Shown: positions 1-9,620 of the stretch, in pieces | How the letters are laid out: each line of letters opens with the position of its first letter | How positions within the stretch are numbered: the first letter of the stretch is position 1 | Source of the DNA: NORP259 sp041398705 | GTDB taxonomy: Bacteria; Planctomycetota; UBA1135; GCA-002686595 | Direction of reading: 5' to 3' | Length of the DNA stretch: 64,000 nucleotides | Assembly: GCA_041398705.1 (NCBI GenBank) | Contig: JAWKUI010000004.1 | Location: forward strand, 248,001-312,000 | The notes under the pieces: model-generated | Told to the model about the DNA's origin: nothing | The model's input: the letters and a program-made list of their open reading frames with translations, nothing else | Databases searched by the model: none | Position numbers and translations under genes: made by a program

Positions 1-124
1 GGATGGAGACCGCGATCAAGGCGGCCCACAAGCCCACCAGGATCCAGAAGGGCGGCCACATCACGGCCAAAGCGACGCTGCCCAGCAGCAAGACGATCAG
101 AGTCGTGAAGATTCGGGCTCGCAT
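1..124 (-). CDS. Partial membrane protein (N-terminus only)
   Basis: Only the first 41 codons are inside the window and the gene reads off the left edge. They encode a short basic start (MRARIFTT) and then two hydrophobic stretches separated by a Trp/Pro-rich turn (VMWPPFW), so an inner-membrane protein with at least two helices is likely. The ATG lies 3 bases beyond the stop of the upstream exoribonuclease gene, so the two are probably co-transcribed. Too little is visible to name a family. Confidence 0.55.
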   Translation of the reverse strand, partial: MRARIFTTLIVLLLGSVALAVMWPPFWILVGLWAALIAVSI

Positions 125-127
125 GGG

Positions 128-1939
128 TCAGGCCAGTTCCATGAGGACTTGCAGTTTGAGGAAATCCACGTCGGTGATGCGCACGGCGATCGGGAAACCT
201 TCGGTGAAGGAAAGGCTGCGTTTGCCCGCCTGCACGGTCAGGGTGGGGCCTTTCAACTTCGGCCGGATGCCCAAGGTGCGCAGGGGCAGGAAGCCGTTGA
301 CGTTGAAATCGGGCAGGTAGACCTCGATACCGCCGCGGGAAACGCGCAGGACCTTGCCATCGAGGCGCGCGCCGATGTGCGGCTCCATGAATTGGCAGAT
401 CTTGAGGTCCCCCACCGCGACTTCCGCCATCTCCGCCAGTTCCGCCCGCAGCGAGCAGTGGCCGGCGATCTCGGTCAATTCCCCCACCCAGTTGCCGCTG
501 CGCAGCTCCGCCTCAGCCTCTTCCCCGCGGGCCAGCAGGTCGCTGAGCCAGCGGTGCACCACAAGGTCGGGATACCGCCGGATCGGCGAGGTGAAGTGCA
601 GGTACGCCTCACGCGCCAGCCCGAAGTGCTGGGCCACGTCCTCGTGGTCCTTAACTTCGTACAGGGCGCGCTCGACCAGCCCCATGATGCGCGGAATGAG
701 CGCCTCGGCGTTCGGTTTGCGGCGTGCGGCGCGGATCAAGCGGCCGATATCGCGCCCGGTGAGCCGTTCCTTGCGCGGAACCTCGATGCCGTGCTCCTCC
801 AGCATGTTCGCGATCTGCTCGATCTCCTCCGGGTCCTTCTCCGGGTGCACGCGGTAGATCGTCGGTAGACCACGCTCGCGGAAGTAGTCCCCCACCGCCT
901 GGTTGGCCGCCAACGCGGTCTCTTCGATCAGCGTGTTCGAGAAGTACTTCGGATAGTCCACGATTGCCTGCACCTCGTGGTCGGGCCCGAAGACGAACTT
1001 ACGTTCGCGTGATTGGATGCGCAGGCTACCCTTGGCGTCCCGGATGGTCTGTTGGCGCCGGGTCCAGGTCTCGAACAGGCGCAGCGGCCCTTCGAGATCG
1101 GCGATCGCCGCGATGTCTCCATCGCGCTGGCCGTCGAGCAGTTTCTGCACCTTGGCGTAAGTGAGCCGCCGGCACGAACGGATCAAGCTCTTCTCGATGC
1201 GGTAGGCCGTGCGCGAGCCGTTCTTGTCGAACTGCATGTGCACCGAGAAAGCGAGGCGGTCGCGGTCGGGAACCAGCGAACAAAGCCCGTTCGACAGGGC
1301 TTCGGGCAACATCGGCACCACCTGATCGGCCAGGTACACACTCGTGCCGCGCGCCAGGGCCTCGTCGTCGAGCCGCGTCTCCGGCCGAACGTAGTGCGAA
1401 ACGTCGGCGATGTGCACGCTGACCTCCACCGCCCCCCCGCCGAGCTCGCGGATGGCGATCGCGTCGTCGTAATCCTTGGCGTCGTCGCCGTCGATCGTGA
1501 AGATCGTCTGCCCGCGCAAGTCCGCCCGTCCCTGACCGTCTTCGGGGCGCGGATCGGCGGGCAGGTTCTGGACCTCGCGCAGCACGTCTTCGGGGAAACG
1601 GGTGCGCACGCGGAAGGACCGCAGCAAGCCGACTTCCTCGCTGTTCTCATCGCGGTAACAGGGCGGACCGGTCTCCATCGGGCCGTTCGAAGCCGGGCGC
1701 GCCGCCACCCGCGAAAGGGCCCCGGCCCCCACGTCGGGCAACGTATCGAGCGCGTCCTCGCCAAAGGCCTCTTCCTGACCCGCCACCGTCCACCCGCGTT
1801 CGCCGGCCGCAGGCGGCGGCGGAGCCGGCTCTCCGCCCCGGCTGCGCAGCAGGTCCGCGAAACTCTTGAACTCGCCGCCGTCCTTGCCGGAATCGCCGCC
1901 CGCTTTGCCGCCCTTGTCCTTGCCCTTGCCGCCAGCCAT
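128..1939 (-). CDS. rnr: RNase R/RNase II family 3'-5' exoribonuclease
   Basis: This 603-residue protein is a processive RNA-degrading enzyme of the RNB family. The RNB domain spans about residues 140-465. The acidic metal-binding signature TIDGDDAKDYDDA is at 148-160 and the conserved HFTSPIRRYPDL segment lies near the domain end. A C-terminal S1-like RNA-binding domain follows (about 520-600). The first 95 residues are Gly/Lys/Pro-rich low complexity, and the cold-shock domains of textbook RNase II (about 640 aa) and RNase R (about 800 aa) are not recognisable. I start at the ATG of MAGGKGKDKG; an ATG 12 bases upstream (MLRAMAGG) is also possible. It follows tldD on the same strand after 107 bases. 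Reading further upstream in this frame only gives antisense-like sequence over tldD. Confidence 0.88.
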   Translation of the reverse strand: MAGGKGKDKGGKAGGDSGKDGGEFKSFADLLRSRGGEPAPPPPAAGERGWTVAGQEEAFGEDALDTLPDVGAGALSRVAARPASNGPMETGPPCYRDENSEEVGLLRSFRVRTRFPEDVLREVQNLPADPRPEDGQGRADLRGQTIFTIDGDDAKDYDDAIAIRELGGGAVEVSVHIADVSHYVRPETRLDDEALARGTSVYLADQVVPMLPEALSNGLCSLVPDRDRLAFSVHMQFDKNGSRTAYRIEKSLIRSCRRLTYAKVQKLLDGQRDGDIAAIADLEGPLRLFETWTRRQQTIRDAKGSLRIQSRERKFVFGPDHEVQAIVDYPKYFSNTLIEETALAANQAVGDYFRERGLPTIYRVHPEKDPEEIEQIANMLEEHGIEVPRKERLTGRDIGRLIRAARRKPNAEALIPRIMGLVERALYEVKDHEDVAQHFGLAREAYLHFTSPIRRYPDLVVHRWLSDLLARGEEAEAELRSGNWVGELTEIAGHCSLRAELAEMAEVAVGDLKICQFMEPHIGARLDGKVLRVSRGGIEVYLPDFNVNGFLPLRTLGIRPKLKGPTLTVQAGKRSLSFTEGFPIAVRITDVDFLKLQVLMELA

Positions 1940-2046
1940 GGCCCGCAGCATACGGGTCCGGCCGCGGGGGTGCTCCCGCGGCCGGAAAAAGCGCGCCGGG
2001 CACACCGCCGGCGGGACGGATCCTGGCCCTGCCGGGCCTTCCGCCG

Positions 2047-3498
2047 TCAGGCCCCGACGAAAGTCACCCCGCGGAAGCGCGCCGGGGCCGCCCCGTGGCT
2101 CATCTCCGCGATCTGGTACGGGTTGCCCTTGCCGCAGTTCGGCACGCCGAACACTTCGAAGGAATCCGGACGGCAGACGGCATCGCAGCCCCGCCAGAAG
2201 TCGAGGGTGCGGCCCTGGTAGGTGGGCGCCCGCAGCAGGCGGCCCGGTTTGCCGCCCTGGACTTCCCAGGCGGCCTGGCAGGTGAACTGGAAGTTCACGC
2301 GGCGTTGGTCGATCGACCAGGTGCGGATGCCGTCGACGAGCAGCGCACCGTCTTCGGTGTCCGCCAGCAGCGCCTCCAGGTCCCACTCCCCGGGCAGCAA
2401 CGACAGGTTCGGGATGCGCACGATCGGCGGGTTGTACCACCCCTCGGCGCGGCTCGAACCCCGGCTGTGGGTCTCCCCAGCCGCACTCGCGAACTCGCGG
2501 TCGGTGAAGAACCCCACAAACCGGCCCCGGTCGACGATCGGCCAACGCTGGCTCGGCACGCCTTCGTCGTCCCAGCCGCGCGTATCGAGTCCGTGCTCGA
2601 GCGTGCAGTTCGCCTCGAGGTTCACGTGTTCGCTGCCGTACTGCAGGTCGCCTTTGGCCTCGGGCCGCAGGAACGACGCCCCCGCGAAATCGATCTCGTG
2701 ACCCTGGACACGGTCCATCTCGCTGGGGTGCCCGACCGATTCGTGGATTTGCAGGGCGAGCTGGCTGCCGCCGAGGATCATCGTACGCTCACCGGCCGGG
2801 CAAGTCGGCGCATGGCACAGGGCCACGGCCTCTTCGCCCATGCGCGGAGCGGCGCCGAGCAGGTCCATGCGGCGCACGTGTTCGTATCCGCCGGACAGGT
2901 ACTGGCCGCCGTAGGCGGGGTGGCTGCGCAACTCCACGTGCCCGTTCGCGGCGGCGGTGGCCGTGACGTGGGCTCCCACGCGCACGAGCACCTGGTGCAG
3001 GCGCGCGCCTTCGCTCGAGCTCTGCCACTGCTCCTCGCGGCGCAGGGACAACATCGACTCCCCGGCCACGACCTCGCTGCGGCAGTGAGTCGCGGCTTCC
3101 GCGGCGCGCAGCAGTTCGATCTTCTCCGATAGCGGAATGCGGAAGGGATCTTCCTCCACGGGCGTGTGGTACTCGCCCACGTGCCCCCGCTCTTCGGAAA
3201 GCTGGATCGGCCGGCGGCGGGCAGAACCCAGGTCACGGGCGGCTTTGAAAGCGCGGCGAGCGACCCCCGGCAGGATTTCGACCAGGGCCGCGGGCAGACC
3301 CGGCGCCGCGGCAAAACCCCAGCAGCCGTCCTTCATCGCGCGCACGCCGATACCGAATTCCTCGGGCGCATCCGCGAGGCGCAGGGCGCCGTTGCGCACC
3401 CCGAGGCGCTCCTGGGATAAGCGCACGATGCGCGCATCGGCGTAATCCGCTCCGGCCCGCAGGGCCTCTTCGACAGCACGTTGAGTGAGGCGTTCCAT
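2047..3498 (-). CDS. tldD: TldD-family metalloprotease subunit
   Basis: The 483-residue product matches TldD in length (about 480 aa). TldD is the catalytic half of the TldD/TldE heterodimer, which degrades or processes unfolded peptides and matures some ribosomally made peptides in enterobacteria. The zinc-binding HExxxH motif is visible as HESVGH at residues 253-258. The C-terminus (FGVPNCGKGNPYQIAEMSHG) is the conserved segment of the family. The start is the ATG of MERLTQRAVEEAL, only 5 bases after the stop of the tldE/pmbA partner, so the subunits are made together. No dedicated peptide precursor is visible nearby, so a general housekeeping role is the simplest reading. Confidence 0.93.
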   Translation of the reverse strand: MERLTQRAVEEALRAGADYADARIVRLSQERLGVRNGALRLADAPEEFGIGVRAMKDGCWGFAAAPGLPAALVEILPGVARRAFKAARDLGSARRRPIQLSEERGHVGEYHTPVEEDPFRIPLSEKIELLRAAEAATHCRSEVVAGESMLSLRREEQWQSSSEGARLHQVLVRVGAHVTATAAANGHVELRSHPAYGGQYLSGGYEHVRRMDLLGAAPRMGEEAVALCHAPTCPAGERTMILGGSQLALQIHESVGHPSEMDRVQGHEIDFAGASFLRPEAKGDLQYGSEHVNLEANCTLEHGLDTRGWDDEGVPSQRWPIVDRGRFVGFFTDREFASAAGETHSRGSSRAEGWYNPPIVRIPNLSLLPGEWDLEALLADTEDGALLVDGIRTWSIDQRRVNFQFTCQAAWEVQGGKPGRLLRAPTYQGRTLDFWRGCDAVCRPDSFEVFGVPNCGKGNPYQIAEMSHGAAPARFRGVTFVGA

Positions 3499-3503
3499 GG
3501 TCC

Positions 3504-4868
3504 CTAGAAGGCGGTGGTAGAGGTGAAACGGAATCCGTCGACGCGCAGGGCGGGGCAGAGCACCTCGCCGCCGAACAGGCTGCCGGCGATCTCGAGTTGG
3601 TTGCCGATGCCGCGCACGCGGGTCAGGGCGCGCACGAGCGATTCGGTGAAGCGCAGGTTGTGCACCGGGCGGGTGATGCGGCCGCCTTCGATGCGGAAGG
3701 TGCCGCCGCGCGTCATGCCGGTGAAGACCATCTCGCGCGGCTCCATCAGGTTGGTGTAGTGGAACTGGTGCACGAGCAGGCCGTTCGGCACGCCGGCGAT
3801 GAGTTGCTCCACCGATTGGTGGCCCGGCGACAGCACGAGCTTGCGCGGACTCGGCCCCGAGGGGCTCGGCTGCGCGGCGCCGTGGCCGGTGTTGTTGAGG
3901 CCGAGGCGACGGGCCCAGTGGGCGTCGGTGACCGGACCGGTGAAGGCGCCGTGGCGGATCAGCTCGGTGCGCATCGTCGGCGAGCCCTCGCCGTCGAACG
4001 GGATGCCCGGGGAGCGTTCGTGGTGCACATCGTCCACGAGGCAAAGCCCGTCGGGGAAGATGCGCTCCCCCACCCGGCCGCAGAGCGGCGAGCGGGATTC
4101 GTGGTACTCCTGGGCGCCGAGGCCCTGGTACGACATGCCGAGCAGTAGGGCGCTGACCGCGCGTGGCATCAGCACGACGGTGTACTCGCCGGGGTCCACC
4201 GCCTCGGGGTTGCGTGCCGCTTGGGCCCGCTCCACAGTTTGGCGGATCGCGCTCTGGATATCGAGCTTGTCCACGTTCGAGTGCACGATCTCATTCGAGG
4301 CGGTCACCCCGCTGTCGCCATCTTCGTAGGCGGTCAAGGCGAAGCTGGCGCGGGCCTGGGAGCCGTGCGCGACCCGGCCCGAGGAGTTCGCCAGAGTGCG
4401 GGTCATCGCCGTGGTCTGGATCAATCCGGCCGAGCTCAGCCCGCCGCGGTGCGCCGCCTCCTGGGCCGTACGGATCCACTCGGCTTTTTCGCGGAAGGTG
4501 TGGTCCTGGGTCGGGCGCTCGAGGGCGCTCGGCGCGATCTCGACCTCGCCGCCGAAGCGCTGCGGGTCCACCAGGGGCTCGGCGTACTGGGCCAGCATCA
4601 ACGCGCGCTCGAGGGTGGCGCGCATGTCGTCGGGCTCGATCGTGCCGCAGGTGGCGCGCGCTTCGCGCAGTTCCCCATCGACCTTCACGCGCACCCGGAA
4701 AGCCACTTCGTTGCGCTCGCGGTCGGCGCTCTGGGAGGGCCCCAGGTGGGCGAAGCGCACAAAGCGGTCTTCGGTGCACTCCAGGGTGACTTCGGTCTCC
4801 TCTGCGGGGCTTTGGGAGACCAGGTCCTGGCACAGCTCGACAGCGTGGTCGTTGGAAAGAATGGCCAT
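3504..4868 (-). CDS. pmbA: TldE/PmbA-family protein
   Basis: This 454-residue protein is the non-catalytic partner of TldD in the modulator-of-gyrase/PmbA family. It has the typical N-terminal mixed domain and the conserved C-terminal half (for example HQFHYTNLMEPREMVFTGMT, and GIGNQLEIAGSLFGGEVLCP near the end). It lacks the HExxxH metal motif, as expected for TldE. I start at MAILSNDHAVEL; an in-frame start six codons upstream exists but precedes the conserved region. It is the first gene of a pmbA-tldD-rnr unit, and a 150-base spacer with a strong hairpin separates it from leuS. Confidence 0.92.
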   Translation of the reverse strand: MAILSNDHAVELCQDLVSQSPAEETEVTLECTEDRFVRFAHLGPSQSADRERNEVAFRVRVKVDGELREARATCGTIEPDDMRATLERALMLAQYAEPLVDPQRFGGEVEIAPSALERPTQDHTFREKAEWIRTAQEAAHRGGLSSAGLIQTTAMTRTLANSSGRVAHGSQARASFALTAYEDGDSGVTASNEIVHSNVDKLDIQSAIRQTVERAQAARNPEAVDPGEYTVVLMPRAVSALLLGMSYQGLGAQEYHESRSPLCGRVGERIFPDGLCLVDDVHHERSPGIPFDGEGSPTMRTELIRHGAFTGPVTDAHWARRLGLNNTGHGAAQPSPSGPSPRKLVLSPGHQSVEQLIAGVPNGLLVHQFHYTNLMEPREMVFTGMTRGGTFRIEGGRITRPVHNLRFTESLVRALTRVRGIGNQLEIAGSLFGGEVLCPALRVDGFRFTSTTAF

Positions 4869-4981
4869 GGGCGAGGGGCCGCGCACGGGGAAGCTGCGGC
4901 GGCAGGGGCGCCTACTGTATCCCGAAGGGGCGCCGAAGCAATGGCGACGCCGCTGCGGGGTGTTTTCCCAGTCATGGCACA

Positions 4982-5012
4982 GCGCCGCACCGGGGACGAT
5001 CCGGTGCGGCGC
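4982..5012 (-). terminator. Hairpin downstream of leuS
   Basis: A perfect 12-bp inverted repeat (GCGCCGCACCGG / CCGGTGCGGCGC, loop GGACGAT) sits 6 bases past the leuS stop. There is no T-run on either side, so it may be a terminator lacking a U-tract or an mRNA-stabilising end hairpin. Confidence 0.55.
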
Positions 5013-5018
5013 GTGACC

Positions 5019-7641
5019 TCAGCCGCGAACGACGAAGTTCACGAGCTTGCCGGGCACGACGATCGTCTTGACGATCTGCATGCCTTCGAGGCGATCCGCG
5101 ATGGCCGCTTGGGCCAGGGCCGCCAGCGCATCCTTGTCGGCATCCATCGGTGCGCGCGTGCGACCGCGCACCTTGCCCATCACCTGCACGACGAGTTCGA
5201 AGTCGTCGTCGACCAGGTAGGCGGGATCCACGTCGGGCCAGGGCGCGAAGCAGACGCTGGGTGCGTGGCCCAGGCGGCTCCAGAGCTCCTCGGCCAAGTG
5301 CGGCGCGAAGGGCGCCAGCGCGCATACCAGGCGTTCGGCCAGGCTGCGATCGAAGGCCTCCGGGGTTTTGGTCGCTTCGTTGACGAAGGACATGAACGCG
5401 GCAATCGCGGTGTTGAAGTTGAAGTGTTCGAAGGAGTCGTTCACCCGCTGCAGGGCGCGGTGGAACTCCTTCTCGAGGCGCAGTACGTCGCCCTCCGGCG
5501 CACCGGCGCGCTTCGCCGCCATGTGCGGGCGTACCGCATCGGCGCCGTTCTCGTCCACGTACAGACGCCAGACCCGCTCCAGGAAACGCCGCGGCCCGGG
5601 CACGTCCCGGTCGTTCCACGGTTTCGAGTCCCCCAGCGGGCCATGAACATCTCGTAGACGCGGAAGGTGTCGACGCCGTCTGCCTTGCCAGACATCGTCG
5701 GGGTTGACGACGTTCTTGAAGGCTCTTGGAGATCTTGGCGGTGATGCGTTCCACGGGCTCACCGGTTGCAATCATCACCGGCGGGTCCACGTCGCCGTTC
5801 ACCTCGTCCACCGGGATCAGGCGGCCGGTCTTGTCCTTGTAGGCGAACGCCTGCAGCATGCCCTGGTTAAACAGGCGCTGGAACGGCTCCTTGGTGGGAA
5901 CCAACCCCTCATCAAAGAGCACCTTGTGCCAGAAACGCGCGTACAACAGGTGCAGAACCGCGTGTTCCGCCCCGCCGACGTACAGGTCGACCTGGTTCCA
6001 GTAGCGCACGGCCTCTTGGGAGAAGGGCGCCTCCGCGTTGTGCGGATCCATGAACCGCAGGTAGTACCAGCAGGAGCCAGCCCAGCCGGGCATGGTGTCG
6101 GTGTCGCGGGTCAGGCTTTCCCCGCTGACAGGATCCGTGACCGCCAGCCAATCGGTGGCTTTGGAAAGGGGCGGCGAACCGTCGGCGGGCGGCGCAAAGT
6201 CGACCATGTCCGGCAGTTCGACGGGCAGGTCCTCGTCGCGCACGCGCCGATGGCTGCCATCGGGGGCATGCAATACGGGGAAGGGTTCACCCCAGTAGCG
6301 CTGACGGCTGAACAGCCAGTCGCGCAGGCGGTAGGTAGTTTTTGCCTCGCCCAATCCCTGCTCCACCAGCCAGGCGATCATGCGTGCTTTGGCTTCCGCC
6401 ACGCCCATCCCGTCCAGGAACCCGGAGTTCATCGCCGGGCCGTCGCCGGTGAACGCTTCGCCGTCGAAGTCCGCAGGCGGCTCTACCGTGCGGCGGATCG
6501 GCAGGTCGTACGCTTTGGCAAAGTCCCAGTCGCGCTGGTCCTGGCCGGGCACCGCCATGATCGCGCCGGTGCCGTAACTGATCAGCACGTAGTCGGCCAC
6601 GAACACGGGGATGCGTGCCCGTTCATCGCTGGCGTCGAAGGCCGGGTTCAAGCAGTACCCGCCGGTGAACACCCCGGTTTTGTCCTTCGCCAGATCGGTG
6701 CGCTCCAAGTCGCTCTTGACCCCGGCGGCTTGCACATAGGCTTCGACCTGCCCCCGCTGCTCCGGAGTGACCAGCTGCTCGAGCAGCGGATGCTCCGGGG
6801 CCACCACCATGAACGTCGCGCCGAACAGGGTGTCCGGCCGCGTGGTGAAGATTTCCAGGTGCCCGCCGGCCCCCGCGATTGGGAAACGCACCTGCGCCCC
6901 CTCGCTGCGGCCGATCCACTCGCGCTGCATGGTTTTGACCGATTCGGGCCAATCCAAGCCTTCCAAGTCTTCCAACAGGCGATCGGCGTAGGCAGTGATC
7001 TTCAACATCCACTGCTTCAGCGGACGGCGCACACAGGGGTGGTCGCCGCGCTCGCTGCGCCCGTTGATGACCTCTTCGTTGGCGAGCACCGTCTTCAGGG
7101 CTTCGCACCACCACACCGGAACTTCGGTCTGGTAGGCCAGGCCGCGGTCGTACAGACGCGCGAAGATCCACTGGGTCCAGCGGTAGTAGTCCAAGTCGCA
7201 GGTGGCGAACTCGCGTTTCCAGTCGAACGACAAGCCCAGCCGCTGCATCTGCCCGCGGAAGGTCTTGATATTGGCGCCGGTGGTCTCCGCCGGATGTTTG
7301 CCGGTCTGGATGGCGTACTGCTCGGCGGGCAGGCCGAAGGCGTCGTACCCCATCGGGTGCAGCACCTGGAAGCCTTGCATGCGCTTGCGCCGCGCGATGA
7401 TGTCGGTGCCGAGATAGCCGATCGGATGGCCCACGTGCAAACCGGCCCCCGAGGGGTACGGGAACATGTCGAGCACGTAGTACTTGGGCTTGTCGGGGTT
7501 GAAGCCGGGCTCACCAGGGTTCGGCACGGAGAAGGTCTGGTTCTCCTGCCACCAGGCCTGCCAGCGGGTTTCGATGGAACGGGGGTCGTACGACTGCACG
7601 GCGATCGGATCGGGTTGGAGGGGGAAGTGGGCACCGAGCAT
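5019..7641 (-). CDS. leuS: Leucyl-tRNA synthetase, broken by three small frameshifts
   Basis: This class I synthetase charges tRNA-Leu and would be about 870 residues long when mended, the normal size. The first 640 residues are in one frame: start MLGAHFPLQPDP, the HIGH region YPSGAGLHVGHPIGY, and the editing-domain segment TTRPDTLFGATFMVV. The KMSKS-like KISKS motif is followed by three frame changes. The first is an extra base in GAGCCTTC near 5721. The second is an indel near 5690. The third is a missing C near 5641, before MFMGPLGDSKPWN. Each side continues the expected protein sequence without loss, and the anticodon-binding domain then reads to the stop at 5019. An essential gene with intact residues on both sides of each break suggests sequence error. 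Confidence 0.9.
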
Positions 7642-7695
7642 AGGACCCGCCCGGGGCCCGGTCCCGGTTGCGCCACAATTTTCCTTGGGCGGGGC

Positions 7696-7724
7696 TTGAC
7701 TCTCCCGCGTCCAGAAAACATTCT
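7696..7724 (+). promoter_or_regulatory. Candidate sigma-70 promoter for tRNA-Ala
   Basis: TTGACT at 7696-7701 is a near-consensus -35 box and CATTCT at 7719-7724 is a weaker -10 box, with a 17-base spacer. Transcription would start around 7731, about 60 bases before the tRNA. The site lies just upstream of the leuS start on the other strand. The call rests on position and pattern only. Confidence 0.35.
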
Positions 7725-7791
7725 TCCCGTCCCGCTGGGGCGCACGCCCCTTCCGTGGGGCGGCCCGAGGCCGACCCCATGCCGGGCAAAC

Positions 7792-7867
<76 letters not shown>

Positions 7868-8105
7868 ACCCGCCCGCCCGGCCTGCGCCTTGTTCCTGCC
7901 CCGCCCAGAACGGGCTGCATGCGGGACCGGCCGCACGCGGGTCCGGCCCAAGCCGGCCCGCCCGCCTTCCCCCTGCTGGACACCCGCTTTTCGCCGCGGC
8001 CCGGCCCCAGGCCCCGGTAACTCCGTCCCACGGCCTGCATATTTCTCCCGGCTTCCCGATCCGGCCGTTGGAGTCGGCCGCGGTGCACCCTACCCTTCTC
8101 CGACC

Positions 8106-9605
8106 ATGACCGAGATCGCCCAAGCCGACCGGCTCAAGAAGCTGGAAACCCTGCGCCAGGCCGGCCAGGACCCCTATCCGCCCCGCGGGGTCCGGGCCAC
8201 CCCCATCCAAGACCTGCTGGAAGGCCTTGGCACCGCCGAAGCCCCCGGCGCCTTGCTCGGGAAACCCGTCACCATCGCGGGCCGCATGTTGTCCCTGCGG
8301 GACTTCGGCAAGCTGATCTTCACCCCGGTCATGGACCGCACGGGCCGCATGCAGGTGGGCCTCAAGAAAGACGCCCTGCCCGACTTTTGGCCCCAGCGCA
8401 AAACCCTCGACGCGGGCGACCTGGTCGGTATCACCGGGGAACTCGGTTTCACCCAGAAGGGCGAGCCGACGATCTGGGCCACCGAGGTGCTGCTGCTCGC
8501 CAAGTCCGTGGCCGCGCCGCCGGAAAAGTGGCACGGCTTGACCGACAAGGAAGCGCGCTACCGCCGGCGCTACGTGGACCTGTGGGCCTCGCCGGAGGTC
8601 ATGCAGGTCTTCCAGGCTCGCAGCCGCATTCTCTCCAGCATCCGCCGCTTCCTCGAAAGCGAAGGGTACCTCGAGGTCGAAACCCCGACCCTGCACCCGA
8701 TCATGGGCGGCGCGACCGCGCGCCCGTTCATCACGCACCACAACGCCCTCGACGCGGACCTGTACCTGCGTGTGGCGCCCGAGTTGTACCTGAAGCGCCT
8801 GATCGTCGGCGGCATGGAGCGCGTCTTCGAGATCGCGCGCAACTTCCGCAACGAAGGCCTGTCGATCCGCCACAACCCCGAATTCACCATGCTCGAGTTG
8901 TACGAGGCCCAGGCCGACTACCACCGCATGATGGAGATCACCGAGACGATGCTCTCGCGGCTGGCGATCGAACTGCACGGCACGACCGAGATTCAGTGGC
9001 GCGGCAAGACCTTCGACCTGAAGGCCCCCTTCCAACGCCGCAGCTATGTCGAGGCCTTCAAGGACGCCAACGGCTGCGAGTTCGACGACGAGCCCGCCGT
9101 GCGCGCGCGCGCCAAGGAACTCGGCGTGCACGATCCCGGCGACTACTGGAAGCTGATGAACGACGTGTTCGAGGCGACCGTCGAGAAGGAACTCACCGGC
9201 CCTGTGTTCCTGGTGGATTACCCCATCGCCATCTGCCCCTTGGCCAAAGCCAAACCCGAAGATCCGCGCATCGCCGAACGCTTCGAAGTGTTCATCGACG
9301 GCATGGAACTGGGCAACGCCTTCACCGAGCTCAACGACCCGGCCGAGCAGGAAGCCCGCTTCCAGGCCCAGGTCGACAGCAAGGATCCGGAGAGCCCGGC
9401 CGAGGTCGACCTCGACTACGTGCAGGCCCTCGAATACGGCATGCCGCCCACCGGCGGCCTCGGGATCGGCATCGACCGCTTGGTCATGGTGCTGACCGGT
9501 CAGGACTCGATCCGCGACGTGCTGCTCTTCCCGGCCATGCGCAAGCTGAGCCACGGCGAGAGCCAAGCCACCGAAGCCGAAGCCGAGGTCCACAGCGGCC
9601 AATAA
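8106..9605 (+). CDS. lysS: Lysyl-tRNA synthetase, class II
   Basis: This 499-residue class II synthetase attaches lysine to tRNA-Lys. An OB-fold anticodon-binding domain occupies about residues 55-145. The catalytic core follows, with motif 2 (ERVFEIARNFRNEG) near 239-251 and motif 3 (GGLGIGIDRLVMVLTG) near the C-terminus. Length and domain order are normal for bacterial LysS. The ATG at MTEIAQADRLKK is chosen because the sequence upstream has no family similarity. The 238 bases between the tRNA and this start hold no gene that I can see. It is followed after 15 bases by the LolC-like permease. Confidence 0.95.
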   Translation: MTEIAQADRLKKLETLRQAGQDPYPPRGVRATPIQDLLEGLGTAEAPGALLGKPVTIAGRMLSLRDFGKLIFTPVMDRTGRMQVGLKKDALPDFWPQRKTLDAGDLVGITGELGFTQKGEPTIWATEVLLLAKSVAAPPEKWHGLTDKEARYRRRYVDLWASPEVMQVFQARSRILSSIRRFLESEGYLEVETPTLHPIMGGATARPFITHHNALDADLYLRVAPELYLKRLIVGGMERVFEIARNFRNEGLSIRHNPEFTMLELYEAQADYHRMMEITETMLSRLAIELHGTTEIQWRGKTFDLKAPFQRRSYVEAFKDANGCEFDDEPAVRARAKELGVHDPGDYWKLMNDVFEATVEKELTGPVFLVDYPIAICPLAKAKPEDPRIAERFEVFIDGMELGNAFTELNDPAEQEARFQAQVDSKDPESPAEVDLDYVQALEYGMPPTGGLGIGIDRLVMVLTGQDSIRDVLLFPAMRKLSHGESQATEAEAEVHSGQ

Positions 9606-9620
9606 CGCCCCTCCGCCGCC

